Source of the DNA: Natronohydrobacter sp.
GTDB lineage: Bacteria > Pseudomonadota > Alphaproteobacteria > Rhodobacterales > Rhodobacteraceae
Length of the DNA: 8,142 nucleotides
NCBI GenBank assembly: GCA_007123015.1
Contig: SKSL01000037.1
Coordinates: 1 to 8,142 of the forward strand
Direction: 5' to 3'
Numbering within the stretch: the first letter of the stretch is position 1; every line of letters starts with the position of its first letter. A model generated the notes under the pieces. The model had not been told where the DNA came from. It saw nothing but the letters and a program-made list of their open reading frames with translations, and ran no database searches. The position numbers and the translations under genes were made by a program. Of the stretch, positions 1 to 5,269 are shown piece after piece.

Positions 1-709
1 CCTTGGAAAAGGCCGGGCGCAGCTTTGCCATCGATTCGAGCGTTGCGCCGTGGCGGATGTATTCGTCCTGATCCACGACAATATCACCTTTGCGCGTCTT
101 GACCGTGAATGGCGCGATTTCATCGGCGAATTTGCCGGCCTTCTGCGCGGCCTCGGCCTTGTTCTGGCTGGCGACGGCGAAGGCGTCCTGCTCATCGCGG
201 CTGATCTGCCACTGTTGGGCTACATTTTCGGCTGTGGTCCCCATGTGATAGCCGTTGAACGCGTCCCACAGACCATCCTTGATCATCGAGTCGATCATCT
301 TCATGTCGCCCATCTTCTGACCGGCGCGCAGATGCGCGACATGGGGCGAAAGGGTCATGTTTTCCTGCCCGCCCGCAAGCACAATGGCAGCGTCGCCAAG
401 CTGGATATGCTGCGCGCCCAGAGCAACCGCGCGCAGCCCCGAGCCGCATACCTGGTTCAGCGACCAGGCCGAAGATTCGATCGGAAGACCCGCATTCACA
501 TGCGCCTGGCGGGCTGGGTTCTGGCCCTGGCCTGCCGTCAGAACCTGACCCAGAATGGTCTCGGACACGTCTGCCTTGTCCACGCCAGCGCGCTCGACCA
601 CAGCTTGCAACACTGCTGCACCCAATTCATGCGCCGGGCTGTTGGAAAATGCACCACCAAAAGATCCAACCGCCGTGCGGGCTGCGGATACGATAACAAC
701 ATTGGTCAT
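1..709 (-). CDS. phaA: Acetyl-CoA C-acetyltransferase (PhaA-type beta-ketothiolase), N-terminal part, runs off left edge
   Basis: Condenses two acetyl-CoA to acetoacetyl-CoA, normally the first step of polyhydroxybutyrate synthesis in the cytoplasm. The reverse strand reads 236 codons from an ATG at 709 to the left edge without a stop; the family is usually about 390 residues, so the C-terminal 40% (with the catalytic His and second Cys) lies outside. The start MTNVVIVSAARTAVGSFGGA is the classic thiolase opening. The acyl-accepting nucleophile is Cys88 in NQVCGSGLRA, and GQGQNPARQA and NGYHMGTTAENVA are further thiolase signatures. A ribosome binding site GAGGAG ends 5 bases before the ATG. 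A phaB reductase is expected just beyond the left edge, but this is inference. The strong match to PHA-type thiolases (HMGTTAEN) separates it from the second thiolase in this window. Confidence 0.95.
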   Translation of the reverse strand, partial: MTNVVIVSAARTAVGSFGGAFSNSPAHELGAAVLQAVVERAGVDKADVSETILGQVLTAGQGQNPARQAHVNAGLPIESSAWSLNQVCGSGLRAVALGAQHIQLGDAAIVLAGGQENMTLSPHVAHLRAGQKMGDMKMIDSMIKDGLWDAFNGYHMGTTAENVAQQWQISRDEQDAFAVASQNKAEAAQKAGKFADEIAPFTVKTRKGDIVVDQDEYIRHGATLESMAKLRPAFSK

Positions 710-883
710 GGGGACTCCTCTCTTCATCCAGAACTGCCATCTTCGACCGGTGCGTCCATGCCTTGGCCAACCGATTTCCTATATGCTTCTATCACGCGAA
801 CCCCGTAGCGCAATGCGCTTGCGCAACCATCTGCCTATCGCTTTCGGGGCAACCCGCGCGCCGCAGATGCGGAAAAACACCTC

Positions 884-917
884 TTTCATGGCATCAGAAC
901 TTTCATAGCATCGGAAC
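884..917. repeat. Tandem 17-bp direct repeat upstream of hspQ
   Basis: Two adjacent 17-bp units, 884-900 (TTTCATGGCATCAGAAC) and 901-917 (TTTCATAGCATCGGAAC), agree at 15 of 17 positions with no gap. They directly abut the inverted repeat at 918-938. A 17-bp period is not a whole number of helical turns, so if these are protein sites the two copies would not lie on the same face of the helix. A recent local duplication is an equally simple explanation. Confidence 0.8.
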
Positions 918-938
918 TTGTGCGCAAAGAGCGCACAA
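918..938. promoter_or_regulatory. Inverted repeat (8-bp arms, 5-base spacer), possible operator for hspQ
   Basis: TTGTGCGC at 918-925 and GCGCACAA at 931-938 are perfect inverted copies around AAAGA. The repeat lies 78 bases before the chosen hspQ start and immediately after the tandem repeat, a position suited to a regulator site or to an early leader hairpin. No T-run follows, so it is not a typical terminator. Confidence 0.45.
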
Positions 939-1015
939 AGTGTTTCCATCACCTCTCGCAGGAAACATGGACACGAGCCTTAACAAGCGCTTCATTTACG
1001 GGTATGAGACAGATC

Positions 1016-1342
1016 ATGGAAAAGAGAGCGGCAAAATATCATCTCGGACAGGTCGTTCGCCATCGCAAACACCCGTTTCGCGGGGTCATTTTCGATGTTG
1101 ATCCGGCTTTTTCCAATACTGAAGAGTGGTATAGTTCTATCCCCGAGGGGTCTCGTCCGAACCGGGATCAGCCCTTCTACCACCTTTTGGCCGAGAATCA
1201 CGATAGCTTCTATGTCGCCTATGTCTCTGAGCAGAATCTGGTTCTGGACGAGTCTGGCGAACCGATCGATCATCCGGACCTGAACGAATTGTTCGGGGAT
1301 TTCCGGGATGGGCATTACCCGCTTCAGATCGCGATGAACTGA
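1016..1342 (+). CDS. hspQ: Heat shock protein HspQ (YccV/hemimethylated-DNA-binding family)
   Basis: HspQ is a small cytoplasmic protein; in enterobacteria it is known as a heat-shock factor that stimulates Lon protease and affects DnaA stability. The 108-residue product begins MEKRAAKYHLGQVVRHRKHP and contains the family signatures FRGVIFDVDP, NTEEWY, DQPFYHLLAEN and AYVSEQNL in the usual order, so it looks complete. Recognisable similarity begins at KYHLGQ, which supports the ATG at 1016; an in-frame ATG at 1004 would add four residues (MRQI), and a more distant start at 920 adds a non-family tail. The binding site before 1016 is weak (GAGA, about 6 bases away). The gene stands alone, convergent with the anti-sigma kinase gene and divergent from phaA. 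The start is less certain than the identity. Confidence 0.92.
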   Translation: MEKRAAKYHLGQVVRHRKHPFRGVIFDVDPAFSNTEEWYSSIPEGSRPNRDQPFYHLLAENHDSFYVAYVSEQNLVLDESGEPIDHPDLNELFGDFRDGHYPLQIAMN

Positions 1343-1352
1343 AAAGGGTCGA

Positions 1353-1377
1353 GGCATGGAAGGCCTTCACCAATGCC
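1353..1377 (-). terminator. Weak hairpin between convergent hspQ and the kinase gene
   Basis: GGCATGG at 1353-1359 pairs with CCAATGCC at 1370-1377 if one A is bulged, leaving a loop containing the palindrome AAGGCCTT. On the minus strand it is followed by a short T-rich stretch (CCCTTTTC), so it could end the kinase transcript. The stem is imperfect and the T-run short. Confidence 0.3.
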
Positions 1378-1435
1378 AAGCTTACCCGATCAACCAAGTA
1401 GTCAAAGCCTGTTGGCGCGTCCGAGGCGATTATTC

Positions 1436-1870
1436 TCATGTCATTGCAATCAGAGGCACCGAGAAAGTCAGGGTATTCCGCCCGTTTTTGCGGCTATAGC
1501 ACAAGCCCTCGGACAAAGACCGGATGATGAACCAACCATAGCCGCCTTCGCGGCAGGTCGCGGGCTCGGGCAGAGATTTCCCAAGTTGGCCCGGGTCGAA
1601 AGCGACGCCCCGGTCCTGCAGATCACATTCTAGCCTATCCCCTCGCAGGCGCACACGCAGCCATATCTGATCCAGATTGACCGGATAGGCATGGCGCACG
1701 ATGTTGGTCATGGCTTCAGCGAGAACAAGCTGAATATCGTCGATGTCGTCCTTTCTGACATCATGCGCTGTCAGGAAGCTTTCAACTGCACCCAATGCAT
1801 CTCGGATTGCCCAAGTCTCTGCCTTGCAGGTCAGGCGCAAATCCGTAGCCAACCCAGAGCGACTTGTCAT
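1436..1870 (-). CDS. rbaW: GHKL-type anti-sigma factor serine kinase (RsbW/RbaW-like)
   Basis: Predicted cytoplasmic protein kinase and anti-sigma factor of a partner-switching system: such proteins bind a sigma factor or other target and phosphorylate their STAS antagonist. The 144-residue product is a bare HATPase_c domain: N-box E52-AMTN56-IVRH60-A, G1 box D86-RGVAFD92, and G2 box GGYGWFII at 109-116. No sensor or membrane segment is present. The ATG at 1870 is preferred because GAGGA ends 7 bases upstream; starts at 1942 or 1996 would run through an inverted repeat and add residues unlike the family. The STAS partner gene lies upstream on the same strand. The symbol follows Rhodobacter capsulatus RbaV/RbaW, which affect gene transfer agent production and stationary-phase survival; orthology here is inferred from family and gene order only. 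Confidence 0.88.
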   Translation of the reverse strand: MTSRSGLATDLRLTCKAETWAIRDALGAVESFLTAHDVRKDDIDDIQLVLAEAMTNIVRHAYPVNLDQIWLRVRLRGDRLECDLQDRGVAFDPGQLGKSLPEPATCREGGYGWFIIRSLSEGLCYSRKNGRNTLTFSVPLIAMT

Positions 1871-1889
1871 ATCCTCGTCCTCTAGAGAG

Positions 1890-1933
1890 CATGTCGCTCG
1901 GAAGTGCTTACCGGTTCCGAGCTTTTCGACATG
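1890..1933 (-). promoter_or_regulatory. Long hairpin in the leader of the kinase gene
   Basis: On the minus strand, CATGTCG (1933-1927) and CTCGGAA (1921-1915) pair with TTCCGAG (1903-1897) and CGACATG (1896-1890), giving 14 base pairs interrupted by one 5-base bulge, with an 11-base loop. The stem ends 7 bases upstream of the likely GAGGA ribosome binding site at 1882-1878. It could affect translation, mRNA stability or readthrough from the STAS gene. No T-run follows directly, so a simple terminator is less likely. Confidence 0.55.
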
Positions 1934-1946
1934 GGAAAACATTGGA

Positions 1947-1990
1947 CTAGAGCGTATGGCGTGAATACGAATGAACGCGATACGCTCTAG
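1947..1990. repeat. Palindromic element with CTAGAGCG ends between the STAS and kinase genes
   Basis: The arm at 1947-1961 (CTAGAGCGTATGGCG) and the arm at 1976-1990 (CGCGATACGCTCTAG) are inverted copies matching at 14 of 15 positions, around a 14-base spacer. The sharp CTAG ends and noncoding position resemble dispersed palindromic intergenic elements of alphaproteobacteria; whether it recurs in this genome cannot be seen here. Transcribed, it would form a strong stem between the two open frames. Confidence 0.65.
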
Positions 1991-2056
1991 CTGCATACTA
2001 TTGGGCAGGTTTGTGCCCTTCCGGCTTCATGTATGTGCGACCGGTGGCAACCCCGG

Positions 2057-2398
2057 TCATTCTGCCGCTGCGACAGCAACTGTGTCTGGAGGGGAATCAT
2101 GGATTGTGAAGACAGTGTCCATCCGGGTCAGCCGGAAGAGCTTGCGAACCGCTGAGGTAAGGCCAGCTATTTCAAGCGGGCGCTCTGGGCCGAGCATCTT
2201 CATCACCCCGACGATCGCCCCCAGTCCACTGCTATCGAGAAACTCGACTCTGGACAGGTCCAGAATGACAGGAGAGCCCGCTGTCACTGAAAGATCGCGC
2301 ACTGCTTCCTTGAAGGTCAGGGCCACAGCGGCATCCAGCCGTTGTTCTAGCACTGTAATCACAAGCGCCGAGCCGGCGCGCCCCACTGAAACCTGCAT
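2057..2398 (-). CDS. rbaV: STAS-domain anti-anti-sigma factor (RsbV/RbaV-like)
   Basis: Cytoplasmic antagonist in a partner-switching module: unphosphorylated STAS proteins bind the kinase and free its target, and phosphorylation by the kinase reverses this. The 113-residue product is a single STAS domain with the beta strand PVILDLSRVEFLDSSGLGAI; Ser57 of D55-SSG is the expected phosphoacceptor, as in SpoIIAA/RsbV proteins. ATG at 2398 is preferred, with AGGAAAGGGG just upstream; a GTG two codons earlier (2404) is possible. The C-terminal tail TVAVAAAE is unstructured. The gene precedes the kinase on the same strand, separated by 186 bp with two inverted repeats, and is divergent from a thiolase gene. 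The phosphatase that would reset it (RbaY/RsbU type) is not in the window. Confidence 0.88.
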   Translation of the reverse strand: MQVSVGRAGSALVITVLEQRLDAAVALTFKEAVRDLSVTAGSPVILDLSRVEFLDSSGLGAIVGVMKMLGPERPLEIAGLTSAVRKLFRLTRMDTVFTIHDSPPDTVAVAAAE

Positions 2399-2455
2399 AT
2401 GCACCCCTTTCCTGCGCTTGCTTTTCTCGAGATTAGTTTGGAAAAGTTACCGAGA

Positions 2456-2470
2456 GGTTGCCGCGCAACC
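2456..2470. promoter_or_regulatory. Short perfect palindrome in the leader of the second thiolase
   Basis: GGTTGC at 2456-2461 and GCAACC at 2465-2470 form a 6-bp inverted repeat around CGC. It sits in the 88-bp gap between the divergent STAS and thiolase genes and ends just before the thiolase ribosome binding site (GGGAGAGG at 2474-2481). It could be an operator or a small leader hairpin. Confidence 0.35.
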
Positions 2471-2486
2471 AGAGGGAGAGGAAAAA

Positions 2487-3668
2487 ATGATGAAAGATGT
2501 GGCTATTCTGGGTGCTGCGCGCACTGCGATGGGAGGCCTGCAAGGTGCATTCGCGGGCGTGAGCGCTGCAGAACTGGGTGGCGCTGCCATAAAGGGCGCG
2601 CTGGCCGATGCCGGGCTGGCGCCTGCGCGCGTGGAAGACCTTTTGATGGGTTGTGTGCTGCCTGCGGGTCAGGGGCAGGCGCCTGCGCGCCAAGCCGGGT
2701 TCAAGGCCGGGCTGGACGAAGGGGTCCCGGCCACGACCCTGAACAAGATGTGCGGCTCCGGGATGAAAGCGGCCATGATCGCGCAGGATCAGATCGCGCT
2801 GGGGCAGATCGGGATCATGGTGGCAGGCGGCATGGAGAGCATGTCGCAAGCCCCCTATTTACTGCCGAAAATGCGCGCAGGCGCCCGACTGGGGCATGGG
2901 CAAGTGATCGATCACATGTTTCTGGACGGGCTGGAAGATGCCTATGAGACAGGGCGCCTGATGGGCACATTTGCCGAAGATTGCGCGGCGCATTTCCAGT
3001 TCACGCGCGATGCGCAGGATGCGTATGCGCTGCAATCACTCGCCAATGCCCTTGCCGCACAGGAAAGCGGCGCCTTCGCGCGCGAGATTGCGCCTACAGA
3101 CGTCGTATCGCGCAAGGGCCATGTGACTGTGACCGAAGACGAACAACCCAAATCGGCACGCCCGGACAAGATCCCGCATCTCAAACCGGCCTTTCGCAAG
3201 GACGGGACCGTGACAGCGGCCAATAGTTCCTCGATTTCGGACGGGGCGGCTGCATTGGTTCTGGGCGAGCTGCAGTTGGCCGAACGCGAAGGCATCACGC
3301 CCCGCGGGTTCATCCGCGGCCATGCCAGCCATGCGCAAGCGCCGGGCTGGTTCACGACAGCGCCTGTCCCGGCCGCACGCAAGCTGCTGGACCAGTTGGG
3401 CTGGAGCCTGGGCGATGTCGATCTATGGGAGGTGAATGAGGCCTTTGCCGTGGTGCCGATGGCCTTCATGCAGGAGATGGGCTTGCCGCGTGATCTGGTG
3501 AATGTCAATGGCGGGGCCTGCGCTCTGGGGCATCCGATCGGGGCTTCGGGGGCGCGAATCATGGTGACGCTGCTGAATGCGCTGGAGGCACGCGGCCTTA
3601 AGCGCGGGATTGCGGCGATCTGCATCGGCGGGGGTGAGGGCACGGCCATCGCCATCGAGCGCGCGTGA
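2487..3668 (+). CDS. Thiolase, acetyl-CoA C-acyltransferase family (second paralogue, complete)
   Basis: Catalyses thiolytic cleavage or condensation of 3-ketoacyl-CoA; acetoacetyl-CoA is the most likely substrate but a broader range is possible. The 393-residue product is full length. Catalytic residues are present: Cys89 in NKMCGSGMKA, NEAF at 317-320, His349 in GHPIGASGAR, and Cys379 in CIGGGEG. The substrate-loop region reads ETGRLMGTFAEDCA where PhaA has GYHMGTTAENVA, so it belongs to a different thiolase subgroup from the left-hand gene. The start is set by homology and by GGGAGAGG ending 5 bases before the ATG; the frame stays open upstream to 1971, but that extension lies over the STAS gene. 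It heads a rightward cluster with msrC and a hydrolase, although a stable hairpin follows it. The physiological pathway is not evident from the neighbours. Confidence 0.93.
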   Translation: MMKDVAILGAARTAMGGLQGAFAGVSAAELGGAAIKGALADAGLAPARVEDLLMGCVLPAGQGQAPARQAGFKAGLDEGVPATTLNKMCGSGMKAAMIAQDQIALGQIGIMVAGGMESMSQAPYLLPKMRAGARLGHGQVIDHMFLDGLEDAYETGRLMGTFAEDCAAHFQFTRDAQDAYALQSLANALAAQESGAFAREIAPTDVVSRKGHVTVTEDEQPKSARPDKIPHLKPAFRKDGTVTAANSSSISDGAAALVLGELQLAEREGITPRGFIRGHASHAQAPGWFTTAPVPAARKLLDQLGWSLGDVDLWEVNEAFAVVPMAFMQEMGLPRDLVNVNGGACALGHPIGASGARIMVTLLNALEARGLKRGIAAICIGGGEGTAIAIERA

Positions 3669-3676
3669 ACGGATCA

Positions 3677-3717
3677 GGGGGGCCGGCCTGGCCCCCCATC
3701 GAGGGGGGCAAGGCCGG
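3677..3717 (+). terminator. GC-rich hairpin region with alternative pairings after the thiolase gene
   Basis: Two mutually exclusive stems are visible. Stem A pairs GGGGGGCC (3677-3684) with GGCCCCCC (3690-3697), 8 bp with a 5-base loop. Stem B pairs 3683-3697 with 3703-3717: CCGGCCT/AGGCCGG and GCCCCCC/GGGGGGC, 14 base pairs with one G-A mismatch and the loop ATCGA. The first lies 9 bases after the thiolase stop codon. No U-run follows, so factor-independent termination is uncertain; it may act as a processing or attenuation structure before msrC. Confidence 0.6.
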
Positions 3718-3767
3718 GTCGCAGGGACGCTGACGCTGCCTGCTCCGCCCGAGATGAAAGGTCAGCT

Positions 3768-4226
3768 ATGGATTACAAAGGGTTAGCTGCGCGAATCGCA
3801 GCATTGACCGAAGGTGAGCAGGATTGTGTGGCGCTGATGGCAACCGTTGCCTGCGAAGTGCATCATGCCGATGCGCGTTTTCACTGGACCGGGTTTTACC
3901 GTGTGACGGAACCGGAATTGCTGAAAATCGGCCCCTATCAGGGCGGGCATGGCTGCCTTGTCATCCCGTTCTCGCGCGGGGTCTGCGGGGCCTGCGCACG
4001 CACTGGCGAGGTGCAACTGGTCGCGGATGTCGAGGCTTTTCCCGGTCATATCGCCTGTTCCAGCAGCACACGATCAGAGCTTGTGCTGCCTGTAGTCGAT
4101 GCCTCGGGCAGATTGATCGGCGTGTTCGATATCGACAGTGATGACCCGGATGCCTTCACACAAGAAGATGCAGAGGAACTGACAGCGATCCTGCGATCCG
4201 TCTTCGCAAAGGCCGCGCCGCCATGA
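3768..4226 (+). CDS. msrC: Free methionine-(R)-sulfoxide reductase (fRMsr, GAF domain)
   Basis: Reduces free L-methionine-(R)-sulfoxide in the cytoplasm using thioredoxin, repairing oxidised free methionine. The 152-residue product is a single GAF domain of normal length for the family. The three redox cysteines are all present: Cys63 (GGHGCLVIPF), Cys73 (RGVCGAC) and Cys97 (GHIACSSS). Their spacing of 10 and 24 residues is that of E. coli Cys84, Cys94 and Cys118. FHWTGFYR and LIGVFDIDSDDPDAFT are further family signatures. An additional cysteine, Cys76, follows Cys73. The ATG at 3768 has AAAGG 6 bases upstream. The gene overlaps the next one by ATGA, so the two are translationally coupled. 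It is separated from the thiolase by 99 bp containing a strong hairpin. Confidence 0.93.
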   Translation: MDYKGLAARIAALTEGEQDCVALMATVACEVHHADARFHWTGFYRVTEPELLKIGPYQGGHGCLVIPFSRGVCGACARTGEVQLVADVEAFPGHIACSSSTRSELVLPVVDASGRLIGVFDIDSDDPDAFTQEDAEELTAILRSVFAKAAPP

Positions 4227-5014
4227 TCGATTGGGACGATGCATTTCAGAACGCGGCTTATATCGCGGACGCAGGCGCTTATCCGACAGGTTGGGCCGCG
4301 CAGGCTGCTGCCTTCCGTGCCAAGGCTGGCGGGGCATTGGATCTGGCTTACGGGGCGCCACCGCGTGCGAAGCTGGATCTGTTCCAGCCCGCGACCCGGG
4401 CGCGCGGGCTGGTGGTGTTTGTCCATGGCGGCTACTGGCTGAAATTCGACAAGAGCACATGGTCGCATCTGGCAGCAAGCGCGCTGGCGCGGGGCTGGGC
4501 GGTGGCGCTGCCGAGCTACAGCCTGGCACCCGAAGCCACGATCCCCGAGATCACAGCGCAGATCGCTGCCGCGATCGCCTTCGCGGGCAGCCATGTCGCC
4601 GGGCCCATCCATCTGGCAGGCCATTCTGCCGGGGGGCATCTGGTCACGCGGATGGTCTGCGCAGACAGCCCGCTTGCGCCCACGATGGGGGACAGGATCG
4701 CGCAGGTCGTGTCGATCTCTGGTCTGCATGATCTGCGCCCGCTGCTGCACACGCGGATGAACGAAAACCTGCGCCTGACACCCGAAACTGCAGCTGCGGA
4801 AAGCCCGGTCTTGCAACTGCGCTTGTCCGGGATGGCCGTGAGCGCTTGGGTAGGTGCTTTGGAACGGCCCGAATTCCTGCGCCAATCGGCGCTGTTGCGC
4901 GAGGCCTGGACCGGAGTGGGCCTTGAGGTCATTGCGAACCGGCACCATTTCGATATCATTGCCGAGCTTTGCAACCCTGATAGCCGGATCACGCAAGGAC
5001 TGGCCCCAGTCTAG
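4223..5014 (+). CDS. Alpha/beta hydrolase, kynurenine formamidase-like
   Basis: Serine hydrolase related to arylformamidases, which turn N-formylkynurenine into kynurenine in tryptophan breakdown; the true substrate is not certain. The 263-residue product has the oxyanion motif HGGYW at 68-72, the nucleophile elbow GHSAGG with Ser135, and a C-terminal HHFDII in which His242 is the likely catalytic histidine. The segment VGALERPEFLRQS places Glu214 where an Asp is common in this family. No signal peptide is seen. The start overlaps the msrC stop (ATGA), giving coupled translation. No tryptophan dioxygenase or kynureninase gene is visible nearby, so assignment to the kynurenine pathway rests on the HGGYW family signature alone. 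Confidence 0.82.
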   Translation: MIDWDDAFQNAAYIADAGAYPTGWAAQAAAFRAKAGGALDLAYGAPPRAKLDLFQPATRARGLVVFVHGGYWLKFDKSTWSHLAASALARGWAVALPSYSLAPEATIPEITAQIAAAIAFAGSHVAGPIHLAGHSAGGHLVTRMVCADSPLAPTMGDRIAQVVSISGLHDLRPLLHTRMNENLRLTPETAAAESPVLQLRLSGMAVSAWVGALERPEFLRQSALLREAWTGVGLEVIANRHHFDIIAELCNPDSRITQGLAPV

Positions 5015-5269
5015 GGGCTGTGGACGGGCCAGGTCTTGCCACAAGGCAGCCGGAATGCCTCTTTGACAATAACAAGACACCCGGTCATGACGACCGGGTG
5101 CCCAAACCTGCTGAAAAGTGCTGCCTTAAAATCCCACGCACCCTGCTCGAAACAACGACACGCGCGGGCGCATGCTGTCTGTTAGCACAGGGTTCGTTGC
5201 GAAAATCCTTACGCCTGTGTCGCAGGAACCAGTCTGACCGCGCAAGATGTGTTTTCCCACATATCGCTG
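5015..5269. other. Convergent intergenic region
   Basis: About 255 bp between the hydrolase stop and the LuxR stop. It holds the terminator-like hairpin at 5078-5100 and a weaker inverted repeat CACAGG/CCTGTG at 5186-5191 and 5214-5219. No coding frame here has a good ribosome binding site and family features. The 170 bp between the LuxR stop and the hairpin would form a long 3' untranslated tail if the LuxR transcript ends there. Confidence 0.5.
5078..5100 (-). terminator. Terminator hairpin, best oriented for the LuxR transcript
   Basis: CACCCGGTC (5078-5086) and GACCGGGTG (5092-5100) form a perfect 9-bp stem with a 5-base loop. On the minus strand it is followed by TCTTGTTATTGTC, a T-rich though broken tail, so it would end leftward transcription from the LuxR gene. 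On the plus strand the following bases are not T-rich, but the stem may also block transcription from the hydrolase gene, 63 bp upstream. Confidence 0.6.

Larger units (their letters stand above)
710..1015. promoter_or_regulatory. Divergent intergenic region between phaA and hspQ
   Basis: About 300 bp without a convincing gene, which must hold the promoters of phaA (leftward) and hspQ (rightward). Visible structure: an inverted repeat GCGCAA/TTGCGC at 808-824; a short palindrome CCGCA-GA-TGCGG at 861-872; CATCTGC at 828-834 matched by GCAGATG at 863-869; a tandem 17-bp repeat at 884-917; and an inverted repeat TTGTGCGC/GCGCACAA at 918-938. I could not find a convincing sigma-70 or RpoH-type promoter with correct spacing. 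The open frames crossing this region look like chance or shadow frames. Confidence 0.6.

Noticed and set aside
50..808. 252-codon open frame on the plus strand
   Set aside because: It lies opposite the phaA reading frame, which has unmistakable thiolase motifs; the plus-strand translation resembles no family.
710..830. Promoter for phaA around a TATAGG-like hexamer
   Set aside because: No -35 element at an acceptable distance could be found, so no promoter is claimed.
1871..1996. N-terminal extension of the anti-sigma kinase to 1996
   Set aside because: The extra 42 residues run through two inverted repeats and resemble no part of the family; a good ribosome binding site supports the start at 1870.
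1971..2486. Upstream extension of the second thiolase (172 codons)
   Set aside because: It overlaps the STAS gene on the other strand; the thiolase fold begins at 2487 with a strong ribosome binding site.
2399..2486. EcfG-type general stress promoter (GGAAC...CGTT) between the STAS and thiolase genes
   Set aside because: Only partial matches with wrong spacing on either strand.
2942..3655. 237-codon minus-strand frame within the thiolase
   Set aside because: Antisense shadow of a well-supported thiolase; low-complexity Ser/Arg/Ala-rich translation.
4046..5080. 344-codon minus-strand frame opposite msrC and the hydrolase
   Set aside because: Both plus-strand genes have clear catalytic motifs; the minus-strand product is rich in Arg, Gln and Pro, as expected of a shadow frame.
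5163..5240. Small plus-strand frame at about 5171-5236 (21 codons)
   Set aside because: No ribosome binding site and no recognisable features; frames this short are expected by chance.
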